Assembly: GCF_016135805.1 (NCBI RefSeq)
Contig: NZ_JADWOX010000024.1
Location: 16,217 to 80,216 of the forward strand
Direction: 5' to 3'
Origin: Caulobacter hibisci
GTDB taxonomy: Bacteria > Pseudomonadota > Alphaproteobacteria > Caulobacterales > Caulobacteraceae
DNA length: 64,000 nucleotides
Under the pieces are notes generated by a model. The model searched no databases. It was not told where the DNA came from and saw nothing but the letters and a program-made list of their open reading frames with translations. A program made the position numbers and the translations under genes. This document shows, in pieces, positions 41,154-48,103 of this stretch. Within the stretch, counting starts at the first letter, position 1; every line of letters begins with the position of its first letter.

Positions 41154-41738
41154 ATGAAGAAGACCATCCTCGGAGCCGCCGTCGCGGTTATCGCTCTGTC
41201 GCTCTCGGCGCCGATCGCCTCGGCCCGCGACGAGGGCATCATGAAGTACGCGCTCAATAAGCCGTCGGCGGCCTGGAACGTCTACGGCTCGGGCCAGACC
41301 AACGCGGTGGTCAAGGACAAGGCCGTGACCGGCGGCGGCGGCACGCGGGTCGTGGTCGGCACGCCCACGCCGGCCGCGCCCTGGAACGCCTCGGGCAGCC
41401 AGGCGGTCAACGGCAAGATCGCCAAGGGCGACGTCATCACCGTGGCCTTCTGGGCCAAGGCCGAAGCCGTCGAGGGCGGGCCGGCCGCCGCCACCGTCAC
41501 CAATGTCCGCGTCCAGCAGGCCGCCGAGCCCTGGGGCGGCATCGTGGAGGGCGGCGCGGTGAAGATCGATAGCGGCGAATGGAAGATCTACAGCGTCAGC
41601 GGCCGCGCTGCGATGGACGCCGACAAGGGCGGCGCCTCGGTCGCCCTGCACCTGGGCGCGTCTAAGCAGACGGTCGTGCTGGGGCCGTTGTTCGTGCTGG
41701 ATTTCGGGGCCAACTACGATCCGTCGCAGGTGAAGTAG
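41154..41738 (+). CDS. secreted beta-sandwich (carbohydrate-binding-domain-like) protein
   Basis: 194 residues with a clear signal peptide (MKKTILGAAVAVIALSLSA, cleavage after IASA). The mature part looks like a galactose-binding-like domain of the CBM4_9 kind: KGDVITVAFWAKAEA and DSGEWKIYSVSGRA are the two conserved strands, and the end VVLGPLFVLDFG is also typical. Alone, without an attached glycosidase, it may bind a glycan or act as a stress or envelope protein. GGGGG precedes the ATG. Functional assignment is weak. Confidence 0.65.
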   Translation: MKKTILGAAVAVIALSLSAPIASARDEGIMKYALNKPSAAWNVYGSGQTNAVVKDKAVTGGGGTRVVVGTPTPAAPWNASGSQAVNGKIAKGDVITVAFWAKAEAVEGGPAAATVTNVRVQQAAEPWGGIVEGGAVKIDSGEWKIYSVSGRAAMDADKGGASVALHLGASKQTVVLGPLFVLDFGANYDPSQVK

Positions 41739-41752
41739 AGCAAGCCATAGCG

Positions 41753-41870
41753 ATGCTCCCCCTGAAGGGGGAGCTGTCGCGGAGCGACTGAGGGGGAAGT
41801 GATCGCGGCATGTCAGCAGCCGCTTCCCCCTCCGGCCCTTCGGGCCACCTCCCCCTTCAGGGGGAGGATC
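41753..41870. repeat. inverted-repeat element, CTCCCCCTGAAGGGGGAG family
   Basis: The left arm at 41753-41799 starts with CTCCCCCTGAAGGGGGAG. The right arm at 41823-41869 ends with its reverse complement. The arms enclose 23 bp. Located between convergent genes; the right end is 2 bp from the stop of the reductase gene. Confidence 0.8.
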
Positions 41871-41871
41871 C

Positions 41872-42405
41872 TTACGTCCGAACCGCTTCCACGAACCCCG
41901 CCAGGTGCTTGCGAAGCCCCTCGATCGTGCGCTCGTCGGTCAGCGCGCCGTCGATGATCTTCGTATGGGCCTGGCCGACCAGCACGTCGCCCTGCGGCTC
42001 GGTGCGGGCGCCGGCGCGGCGCAGGGACAGGCGCAGGGCGTCCTGGGCGCGGACCGTGCCGGTGATTCCCGGCGAGGCGCCGAACAGGCAACAGAGCTTG
42101 CCGGCCAGCGGTGCGGGCTTGCCGCGCGAGGCCCAGTCGACGGCGTTCTTCAGCACGCCGGTGATGCCGCCATTGTATTCGGGACAGGCGATGACCAGGC
42201 CGTCGGCGGCGGCGACCGCCTCTTTCCAGGCGGCGACGGCCGGCGGATCGCCCTCGTCCTCGAGGTCCTGGTCGAATAGCGGCAGGTCGCGCAGCGAGAA
42301 GATCGTGATCGTCACGCCCTCGGGCGCCAGGTCCTGGGCGGCGCGGAGCAGGGCGGTGTTGAGCGAGGCGGCCCGCAGGCTGCCGGAAACGCTGAGAAGG
42401 TTCAT
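41872..42405 (-). CDS. NAD(P)H-dependent FMN reductase (chromate/azo reductase type)
   Basis: 177-residue flavodoxin-like reductase. Start at ATG 42405 with CGGAG upstream. FMN-phosphate loop SGSLRAASLNTALL near the N-terminus; CPEYNGGITGVLKNAVDW, the family signature for binding the isoalloxazine ring; later LFGASPGITGTVRAQ. Cytosolic. The reading frame is continuous upstream into a parA remnant, but that join is fortuitous. Physiological substrate (quinone, flavin or xenobiotic) is unknown. Confidence 0.9.
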   Translation of the reverse strand: MNLLSVSGSLRAASLNTALLRAAQDLAPEGVTITIFSLRDLPLFDQDLEDEGDPPAVAAWKEAVAAADGLVIACPEYNGGITGVLKNAVDWASRGKPAPLAGKLCCLFGASPGITGTVRAQDALRLSLRRAGARTEPQGDVLVGQAHTKIIDGALTDERTIEGLRKHLAGFVEAVRT

Positions 42406-42467
42406 GCGCGACTCCGAGGGAAAGGGGAGGCGCGACCATGCCCGGCGTCGTCCGCGCCCGGCAAGCC

Positions 42468-42762
42468 TCAGCCGGCGCGCGCCGTGCGGTCGTCCTGGGT
42501 CAGGTGCAGCAGGCCGGCGACCTGGGTCCACAGGCGGCCGATCTCCTGGGCCGCGGCGTCGGCGGGCTCCCACTCCAGCACCGAGCGGCCGTGCGAGAAC
42601 GACTGCTGGAAGGCCGCGCAGTACGTCGGAGGCCGAGCGCTGCGGATCGATGTCGGCCAGGATCGTCCGGCGACCGGCCAAATGGGCGGCGATCGCCAGG
42701 TTGACGGAAAGAGTGGTTTTGCCCGCGCCTCCCTTGCGCGAGATGACGGCCAAGGTCTTCAC
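42468..42762 (-). pseudogene. internally deleted ParA-family ATPase remnant
   Basis: The first 50 codons encode an intact ParA N-terminus: MKTLAVISRKGGAGKTTLSV with the deviant Walker A KGGAGKTT, then ILADIDPQRSASDV. The frame then runs into noise. In the +1 frame a typical ParA C-terminus follows at once: YCAAFQQSFSHGRSV, then LEWEPADAAAQEIGRLW, stopping at 42468. About 100 central codons, including Walker B, are missing. The total length (295 bp) is not a multiple of three. It is best read as one gene that lost its middle by a deletion with frameshift. It does not look functional. Confidence 0.8.
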
Positions 42763-42957
42763 GTTCGTTTACTCACTACGCCCGCGTCCCCCTGCAGGCC
42801 TGTGGATAACTGGCGTTGGTATACGACGTTATCGCAACGTCAAAGTCGCCACGCGGGAATCCGGGCGCTCGGCGCCCGCCGCGGGGGCGAACTTTTCCCG
42901 TCGATGCACAACGGCCACGCTTTTGACGCCATCGCGGCGCTTGACCCCGCGATAGCC

Positions 42958-43692
42958 ATGCGCGAGGCAAGGGCCGTGATCATCCGCCGTCTCATCGACT
43001 TCTTCACCAACATGGACGCCCGCGCCTGGCGCGCGGTGGCCGTCTCCTTCGTGCTGTTCGGCGGGGTGGGGATCGTCTTCCTGTTCGGCGCCCAGTTGCT
43101 GGGCCTCAACGGCGAGACCACGGTCGAGCAGTGGCTGACGGCCGCCCACGGCCCCTGGGCCCTGCCCGTCGCCGTCGGCGCCTTCGCGGCCCTGGCCTTC
43201 GTCGGCGTGCCGCAGTTCGTGCTGATCGCCGCGGCGGTGGTGGCGTTCGGCCCGTGGACGGGCCTGGCCTACAGCTGGATCGGCACCCTGGTCTCGTCGC
43301 TGGTCGGCTTCTGGGTCGGCCGGGCGTTCGGCGGCAAGATGCTGGCCAGCCTGCCGGGCGAAGGCGTCCACAAGTTCATGAAGCTGATCGGCAAGAACGG
43401 CTTCCTGGCCAGCCTGATCGTGCGCCTGGTGCCGTCCGCGCCGTTCATCGTCGTCAACATGGCCGCCGGCGTCACGCCGATGAAGGTGCGCGACTTCACG
43501 GCCGGCACCGCCATCGGGATCATCCCCAAGATCGCCCTGACCGCCTTCGCGGGCAACACCATCGTCCAGGCGATGCGGGGCGGGGGCGTGCAGCACATCG
43601 TGATGCTGGTCGTCGCGGCCGCGATCTGGATCGGCGCGGGTTGGGTCGCCCGCAATTGGCTGAAAGCCAAGGAAGAACAAGCCGACCAATAA
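42958..43692 (+). CDS. VTT-domain (DedA/TVP38-like) membrane protein
   Basis: About 244 residues with roughly five membrane segments. The VTT core is visible: FVGVPQFVLIAAAVVAFGPW, GFWVGRAFGGKML, LIVRLVPSAPFIVVNMAAG and TAIGIIPKIALTAFAGN. R-x3-P-x2-P in the re-entrant loop is diagnostic. DedA relatives transport or flip lipid carriers such as undecaprenyl phosphate. The start is uncertain: ATG 42904, ATG 42958 or GTG 42976, the last with the best AGG-rich upstream sequence. Confidence 0.8.
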   Translation: MREARAVIIRRLIDFFTNMDARAWRAVAVSFVLFGGVGIVFLFGAQLLGLNGETTVEQWLTAAHGPWALPVAVGAFAALAFVGVPQFVLIAAAVVAFGPWTGLAYSWIGTLVSSLVGFWVGRAFGGKMLASLPGEGVHKFMKLIGKNGFLASLIVRLVPSAPFIVVNMAAGVTPMKVRDFTAGTAIGIIPKIALTAFAGNTIVQAMRGGGVQHIVMLVVAAAIWIGAGWVARNWLKAKEEQADQ

Positions 43693-43753
43693 TGGCGTCT
43701 GGGGTATTTATTACCCCGCGCGCGGCGAAATGCCCGTGTCGCGAGCAAACGGC

Positions 43754-43789
43754 TTGCTGGATTCGGCGCGGTTCGCTAAACAATCCGTC
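43754..43789 (+). promoter_or_regulatory. Caulobacter-type housekeeping promoter of leuA
   Basis: TTGCTGG (43754-43760), a 14-bp gap and GCTAAAC (43775-43781) fit the Caulobacter housekeeping consensus of TTGACGS and GCTANAWC, with mismatches. The expected start of transcription falls at about 43789, right at the ATG of the leader peptide, which has no ribosome-binding site. This suggests a leaderless leader message. Confidence 0.5.
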
Positions 43790-43858
43790 ATGTGCCGCGA
43801 ACGCGACAATCTTCTTCTCCTTGCGCTGGGGCTTAGCCGCCCCTGGGCGTCCGTCTAG
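43790..43858 (+). CDS. leucine-rich leader peptide of leuA
   Basis: A 22-codon frame that starts MCRERD and contains Leu-Leu-Leu-Leu-Ala-Leu-Gly-Leu: six leucines in eight codons, five of them CTT or CTC, which are rare in this GC-rich genome. It ends 80 bp before leuA. Leader peptides with runs of the end-product amino acid are the hallmark of ribosome-mediated attenuation. Stalling at the Leu run would change folding of the following hairpins and raise leuA expression when leucyl-tRNA is short. Confidence 0.75.
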   Translation: MCRERDNLLLLALGLSRPWASV

Positions 43859-43938
43859 CCGCGCGTACGTATCGTCGCGGCCGGTCGCTCAGGGGTGAAC
43901 CGCCCTTCAGCCCTCCGGACCTCGCGAAAGACACCTTC
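43828..43938 (+). promoter_or_regulatory. putative leuA attenuator region
   Basis: GGGGC...GCCCC (43828-43843) overlaps the end of the leader codons. GCCGCG...CGCGGC (43858-43881) follows the leader stop, then AGGG...CCCT pairing near 43895-43910. No T-run is present, so control may be by rho-dependent termination or by hiding the leuA ribosome-binding site rather than by an intrinsic terminator. Confidence 0.45.
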
Positions 43939-45528
43939 ATGACCGCCCCCATCTCGCCCGTCGCCGCTGATTCCAAGATCGCGCCGGGCCGCGACAATGT
44001 CGTCATCTTCGACACCACCATGCGCGACGGCGAACAGTCGCCCGGCGCCTCGATGTCGTTGGAAGAAAAGCTGGAACTGGCCAAGATCCTCGAGGAGATG
44101 GGGGTCGACATCATCGAGGCCGGCTTCCCGATCGCCTCGAACGGCGACTTCCAGTCGGTCAACGAGATCGCCAAGATCGTCAAGAACTCGACCATCGCCG
44201 GCCTGTGCCGCGCCCACCAGGTCGATATCGACCGCTGCGCCGAGGCCCTGCGCCCGACCCAGCGCGGCCGCATCCACGTGGTGATCGCCACCTCCGACCT
44301 GCACATGAAGCACAAGCTGCAGATGGAGCCGGACGCCGTCATCGACGTGATCGCCCGCTCGGTGACCCACGCCCGCAACCTGCGCGACGACGTCGAGTGG
44401 TCGGCCGAGGACGCCACCCGCAGCGACCGCCAGTTCCTGCGCCGCGCCATCGAGACCGCCATCAAGGCCGGCGCCACGACGATCAACCTGCCCGACACGG
44501 TGGGTTACACCTATCCGTCGGAATATGCCGACCTGTTCAACTGGATGACCCAGAACGTCGAGGGCGCCGACAAGGTGATCTTCTCGACCCACTGCCACAA
44601 CGACCTGGGCCTGGCCGTGGCCAACAGCCTGGCCGGCGTGCAGGGCGGCGCCCGCCAGATCGAGTGCGCCATCAACGGCCTGGGCGAGCGGGCCGGCAAC
44701 GCCGCGCTGGAAGAGGTGGTGATGGCCCTGAAGGTGCGCGGCGACAAGCTGCCCTTCCAGACCGGCATCGACACCACCCACATCACCCGCGCCAGCCGCT
44801 ACGTATCGGCCATCACCGGTTTCCCGGTGCAGTACAACAAGGCCATCGTCGGCAAGAACGCCTTCGCGCACGAGAGCGGCATCCACCAGGACGGCATGCT
44901 CAAGAACCGCGAGACCTACGAGATCATGACCCCGGAATCGGTCGGCCAGGCGCCGTCCAGCCTGGTCATGGGCAAGCACTCGGGTAGCCACGCCTTCCGC
45001 GCCAAGCTGAAGGACCTGGGCTACGAGCTGGGCCAGAACGCCCTGAAGGAGGCCTTCGGCCGCTTCAAGGATCTGGCCGACCGCAAGAAGCACGTCTACG
45101 ACGACGACATCATCGCCCTGGTCGACGACGCCCTGGCGCGCGGCTCGGAGAAGATCCGCGTCTCGCACCTGCGCGTGGTGGCCGGCACCGAAGGCCAGTC
45201 GGCCGAACTGACGCTGGACGTCGACGGCCAGCCCAAGAGCGCCGAGGCCTCGGGCGATGGTCCGGTCGACGCCGTGTTCAACGCCATCCACAAGATCGTG
45301 CCGCACAGCGCCGCCCTGCGCCTGTTCCAGGTGCATGCGGTCACCGAAGGAACCGACGCCCAGGCCCAGGTCTCGGTGCGTCTGGAAGAGGACGGCCGCA
45401 TCGCCACCGGCGCGGCGGCCGACACCGACACCCTCACGGCCTCGGCCAAGGCGTACGTCAACGCCCTCAACAACCTCTTCGCCCGCAAGGAAAAGAGCGC
45501 GCCGGCGGCCATCGCCAGCGGGTTCTGA
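43939..45528 (+). CDS. leuA: 2-isopropylmalate synthase
   Basis: 529-residue first enzyme of leucine biosynthesis; condenses acetyl-CoA with 2-ketoisovalerate. The N-terminal TIM barrel carries IFDTTMRDGEQSPGASMS, the metal-binding HCHNDLGLAVANS and the GGARQIECAINGLGERAGN loop. The linker has GIHQDGML and MGKHSGSHAFRAKL, and a regulatory C-terminal domain (about residues 400-520) gives leucine feedback inhibition. Length is standard for the LeuA type 1 family. Preceded by a leucine-rich leader peptide, so transcription is probably attenuated by leucine supply. Confidence 0.96.
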   Translation: MTAPISPVAADSKIAPGRDNVVIFDTTMRDGEQSPGASMSLEEKLELAKILEEMGVDIIEAGFPIASNGDFQSVNEIAKIVKNSTIAGLCRAHQVDIDRCAEALRPTQRGRIHVVIATSDLHMKHKLQMEPDAVIDVIARSVTHARNLRDDVEWSAEDATRSDRQFLRRAIETAIKAGATTINLPDTVGYTYPSEYADLFNWMTQNVEGADKVIFSTHCHNDLGLAVANSLAGVQGGARQIECAINGLGERAGNAALEEVVMALKVRGDKLPFQTGIDTTHITRASRYVSAITGFPVQYNKAIVGKNAFAHESGIHQDGMLKNRETYEIMTPESVGQAPSSLVMGKHSGSHAFRAKLKDLGYELGQNALKEAFGRFKDLADRKKHVYDDDIIALVDDALARGSEKIRVSHLRVVAGTEGQSAELTLDVDGQPKSAEASGDGPVDAVFNAIHKIVPHSAALRLFQVHAVTEGTDAQAQVSVRLEEDGRIATGAAADTDTLTASAKAYVNALNNLFARKEKSAPAAIASGF

Positions 45529-45572
45529 GGCTAGCGCCTCACCTGTTTACTAGCTGACGGGGCAGGGCGGCT

Positions 45573-46046
45573 CTAGGCCGCCTTGCGCCAGCCCCAGCGA
45601 CGCGTCGCCAGGATCTCGGCGGCGAGGTGCGCCTGAGGCTGCACGTCCAGGCCCAGTTGGGCCAAGCCGTCGCACAGAGACAGGCGGTCCTCCGCGTTCA
45701 CCACGGCGCCGACATCGATCACCATCACTCCGCCCGGGCGTAGCAGGCCCAGGGTGGAGGCTGCGACCGCACGCATGTCGTCGGCCGTGGGGCAGCCCAT
45801 GACCAGCAGGACGTCGTTGCGTTCATCCGCCGCCGAACAGGTCGCTCGTCGAGCGATCTCGACGCGCTGGTAGCCGCGCCGCCACAACTGGCCCATGGCT
45901 TGGGCGGCGTCGGGGCCGGTGACGGCGACGAAGCAGAGCGGGGTGGCCTGGGCGAGCTCGAGCATGCGGTCGAGCGTCGGGTCGATCCCCTCGGTCGGAA
46001 CGCCCAGCAGAAACTGCGCGGCTTGACGAAGCGGATGGGCAGACAT
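45573..46046 (-). CDS. hypothetical protein with Rossmann/methyltransferase-like end
   Basis: 157 residues from ATG 46046, preceded by AAGGTG. Segments such as LCFVAVTGPDAAQAMGQLWRRG, DVLLVMGCPTADDM and LLRPGGVMVIDVG have the alternating strand-helix rhythm and LxPGG turn of class I methyltransferases, but the glycine-rich SAM loop is absent. It may be a degenerate methyltransferase or a pseudo-enzyme. Divergent from a genuine methyltransferase gene 125 bp away, which may be coincidence or a sign of shared origin. Confidence 0.6.
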   Translation of the reverse strand: MSAHPLRQAAQFLLGVPTEGIDPTLDRMLELAQATPLCFVAVTGPDAAQAMGQLWRRGYQRVEIARRATCSAADERNDVLLVMGCPTADDMRAVAASTLGLLRPGGVMVIDVGAVVNAEDRLSLCDGLAQLGLDVQPQAHLAAEILATRRWGWRKAA

Positions 46047-46171
46047 GGTGAACACCTTGTTAGGGAACGCAGCTTAAGTGCGCCAACCCCGCTGTTCTGA
46101 CGCCCCGCCGCGTCAGGGCGCTATTCGTAAACCCGCCGCCGGCGTAAGGGCGGCATAAAGGAGCCGAACCC

Positions 46172-46756
46172 ATGAGCTCGACCCTGGAAGGCAGCGTCGC
46201 CTCGCCGCCGCGCTGGCACGAGATCGCCATGCGTACGATCGAGGCCGGCTTCGACATGTCGTCCGAGGCGCGCATCGGCGAAATGCTTCGCATGCTTGCC
46301 GTCGGCCGCAAGGCGCTGCTGGAGATGGGCACGGGCACGGGCCTGGCGACCGCCTGGCTGCTGGACGGCATGGACGAGGACGCGCGCCTGGCCACTGTCG
46401 ACAACGACCCTGAGGTCCAGGCCGTGGCGCGCGAAGTGCTGGGCGAAGATCCGCGGGTCGATTTCGTGACCGAGGACGGCGCGAGCTATCTGGCCGGCCA
46501 GAATGACGGCGGCTTCGACCTGATCTTCGCAGACGCCATTCCCGGCAAGTACGAGGGCCTGGAAGACGCGCTGCGCCTGTTGCAGGTCGGCGGGATCTAC
46601 GTGGTCGACGACATGTCGCCCCAGCCGAACTGGCCCGAAGGCCACCAGGCGCGGGTCGATGACCTGGTGCTGCGCCTGGCCAGCGATCCGCGCCTGGCCA
46701 TCGTCGGCATGGACTGGGCCTCGGGCGTCCTGGTGGCGGCGAAGAGAGCAGCATGA
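46172..46756 (+). CDS. class I SAM-dependent methyltransferase (O-methyltransferase type)
   Basis: 194 residues. SAM motif I is ALLEMGTGTGLATAWLL (Glu-Met-Gly-Thr-Gly-Thr-Gly), motif post-I ATVDNDPEVQAVA, and motif II FDLIFADAIPGKY. The order and the LLQVGGIYVVDD strand match small-molecule O-methyltransferases of the caffeoyl-CoA type. The ribosome-binding site GGAG precedes the ATG. It overlaps the EamA exporter gene by 4 bp (ATGA), so the pair may methylate and export one compound, which is inference. Confidence 0.87.
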   Translation: MSSTLEGSVASPPRWHEIAMRTIEAGFDMSSEARIGEMLRMLAVGRKALLEMGTGTGLATAWLLDGMDEDARLATVDNDPEVQAVAREVLGEDPRVDFVTEDGASYLAGQNDGGFDLIFADAIPGKYEGLEDALRLLQVGGIYVVDDMSPQPNWPEGHQARVDDLVLRLASDPRLAIVGMDWASGVLVAAKRAA

Positions 46757-47631
46757 TCTGGATCCCCATCACCATCGCCGCCGCCGGCCTTCAGGTCGCT
46801 CGCAACGCGGCGCAGCGTTCGGTGATGGGCGGGGCCGGCCCCTGGGGCGCGACCCTCGTGCGGTTCCTGTTCGGCCTGCCGTTCGCGATCGTCTTCGCCG
46901 CGATCGCGTTCCTGGTCACCAAGGACCCTCAGGCGCATCTGACGATGCGCTTCTGGCTGGGCGCCTTCGCCGGCGCGGGCCTGCAGATGGCGGCGACGGC
47001 GGCGCTGCTGGTCGCCATGCAGCGCTCGTCCTTCGCCCTGGGCACGGCCCTGCAGCAGAGCGGCCTGCCGTTCGCCCTGATCTGGGGCGCGGTGCTGTTC
47101 GGCGACCATATCAGCGGCCTGCAATGGGCCGGCGGCCTGGTGGCCACGGCGGGTCTGGCGGCGCTGTCCTGGCCGCGCGGTCCGGTGACCATGAAGCGCG
47201 GCGCGGCCCTGGCCGGGCTGGGGGCGGGGGCGATGTTCTCGCTCAGCGCCAACTGCTTCCGCCAGGCCTCTTTGACCTTCGATCCCGCGCATCTGGCCTT
47301 TTCGGCCTTCGTCACGGTGATGGTGGTGCAAGCCATCCAGTCGGTGGTGCTGACGGCGATCCTGCTGGTCCGCAACCCCGACGCCGTGGTCGCCGTGCTG
47401 GCCGCATGGCGCAAGTCGCTGGGCGCGGGTTTCTGTGGCGCGGCCGCCTCGGGCCTGTGGTTCACGGCCATGGCGCTGTCGCCGGTGGGGCCGGTGAGGG
47501 CGGTCGGCGTGGTCGAGATCCCCCTGGCCGCCCTGGCGGGCCGCAGGCTGTTCGCGGAACGTTTGACTCTGTTTCAGATCCTCGCCGGGGTGGTCACGGC
47601 GCTCGGAGTCATCATGGCCGCCCTCGGCTAG
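46753..47631 (+). CDS. EamA/DMT-family transporter
   Basis: 292 residues with ten predicted membrane helices in two repeated EamA halves (first half ends near residue 140, second starts near 150). Glycine- and alanine-rich helices, for example FALIWGAVLFGDHISGLQWAGG and VGPVRAVGVVEIPLAALAGRRL, are typical of the drug/metabolite exporter superfamily. Translationally coupled to the upstream methyltransferase gene. The stop TAG is also the first three bases of a long palindrome. Confidence 0.85.
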   Translation: MIWIPITIAAAGLQVARNAAQRSVMGGAGPWGATLVRFLFGLPFAIVFAAIAFLVTKDPQAHLTMRFWLGAFAGAGLQMAATAALLVAMQRSSFALGTALQQSGLPFALIWGAVLFGDHISGLQWAGGLVATAGLAALSWPRGPVTMKRGAALAGLGAGAMFSLSANCFRQASLTFDPAHLAFSAFVTVMVVQAIQSVVLTAILLVRNPDAVVAVLAAWRKSLGAGFCGAAASGLWFTAMALSPVGPVRAVGVVEIPLAALAGRRLFAERLTLFQILAGVVTALGVIMAALG

Positions 47632-47680
47632 GGCCTGTCCATTTTCGGATCTCGATCCGAAAATGGAAAAACAGGCCCTA
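47629..47680. repeat. near-perfect 52-bp palindrome at the exporter stop codon
   Basis: TAGGGCCTGT (47629-47638) pairs with ACAGGCCCTA (47671-47680), and CCATTTTCGGATC (47639-47651) with GATCCGAAAATGG (47654-47666). Loop TC; only AAAA is unpaired. Total stem 23 bp. Its left end contains the exporter stop codon. It is much more A/T-rich than its surroundings. Confidence 0.85.
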
Positions 47681-47690
47681 TTCTGAAGCG

Positions 47691-47746
47691 GGGGCGCGAC
47701 GGGCGCCGAAACCGCTGAACACTTTCGGCTGTCGCGCCCCAGTTTT
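47691..47746 (+). terminator. strong terminator after the exporter gene
   Basis: GGGGCGCGAC pairs with GTCGCGCCCC, and inside it GCCGAAA pairs with TTTCGGC, giving a stem of about 18 bp. AGTTTT follows. It isolates the exporter from mreB transcription. Confidence 0.8.
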
Positions 47747-48103
47747 CGCCACGTTTATGCGTTCCCCCTGCCGCTTCGCTCACGAGTTTGAAACAGGTGA
47801 GAAGGCTTGGCGAATAGACCTTGATATCAACGCTTTCGCGGTGCAAACGGGCGGCGTCTCCCACACTCTTCCGGTGGTTGGACGACGGCGCGGCCCGGCG
47901 GCTGCGCTCCCGTCGCCGCAGGAAGGCGCAGGGCAGGTCGAGGCGATGATCCGCGTACGCGGGGAATCATGTTGTCCTCTTCCTGATTTGCAGTAGGAGC
48001 CTTTTTCTCGCCTGTTCCGTCGGCTCCGACGGGAAAGGCTCCTCACCCGCGGTTCTCCGCGGTCCGACGTCTCGCCCCTTCTACCCCTCAGTCAGGGTTT
48101 TCG
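47747..48103 (+). promoter_or_regulatory. mreB upstream region with structured 5' leader
   Basis: No coding sequence is supported. Near the gene AGGAGCC (47995-48001) pairs with GGCTCCT (48037-48043), and inside it TTCCGTCGG pairs with CCGACGGGAA with one bulge. CCGCGG-TTCT-CCGCGG follows at 48047-48062, then a C/T-rich single-stranded stretch and the CAGGG ribosome-binding site. A long leader before the essential mre operon may be regulatory. Earlier bases (47747-47990) contain no obvious signal. Confidence 0.5.

Noticed and set aside
40623..41738. N-terminally extended form of the secreted protein
   Set aside because: The extension lies inside the antisense aminotransferase gene. The start at 41154 gives a signal peptide and ribosome-binding site.
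41872..42762. ParA-FMN reductase fusion of 296 residues
   Set aside because: The linker between the ParA start and the reductase Met is out-of-frame noise, and the true ParA C-terminus exists in the +1 frame. The reductase has its own ATG and ribosome-binding site at 42405.
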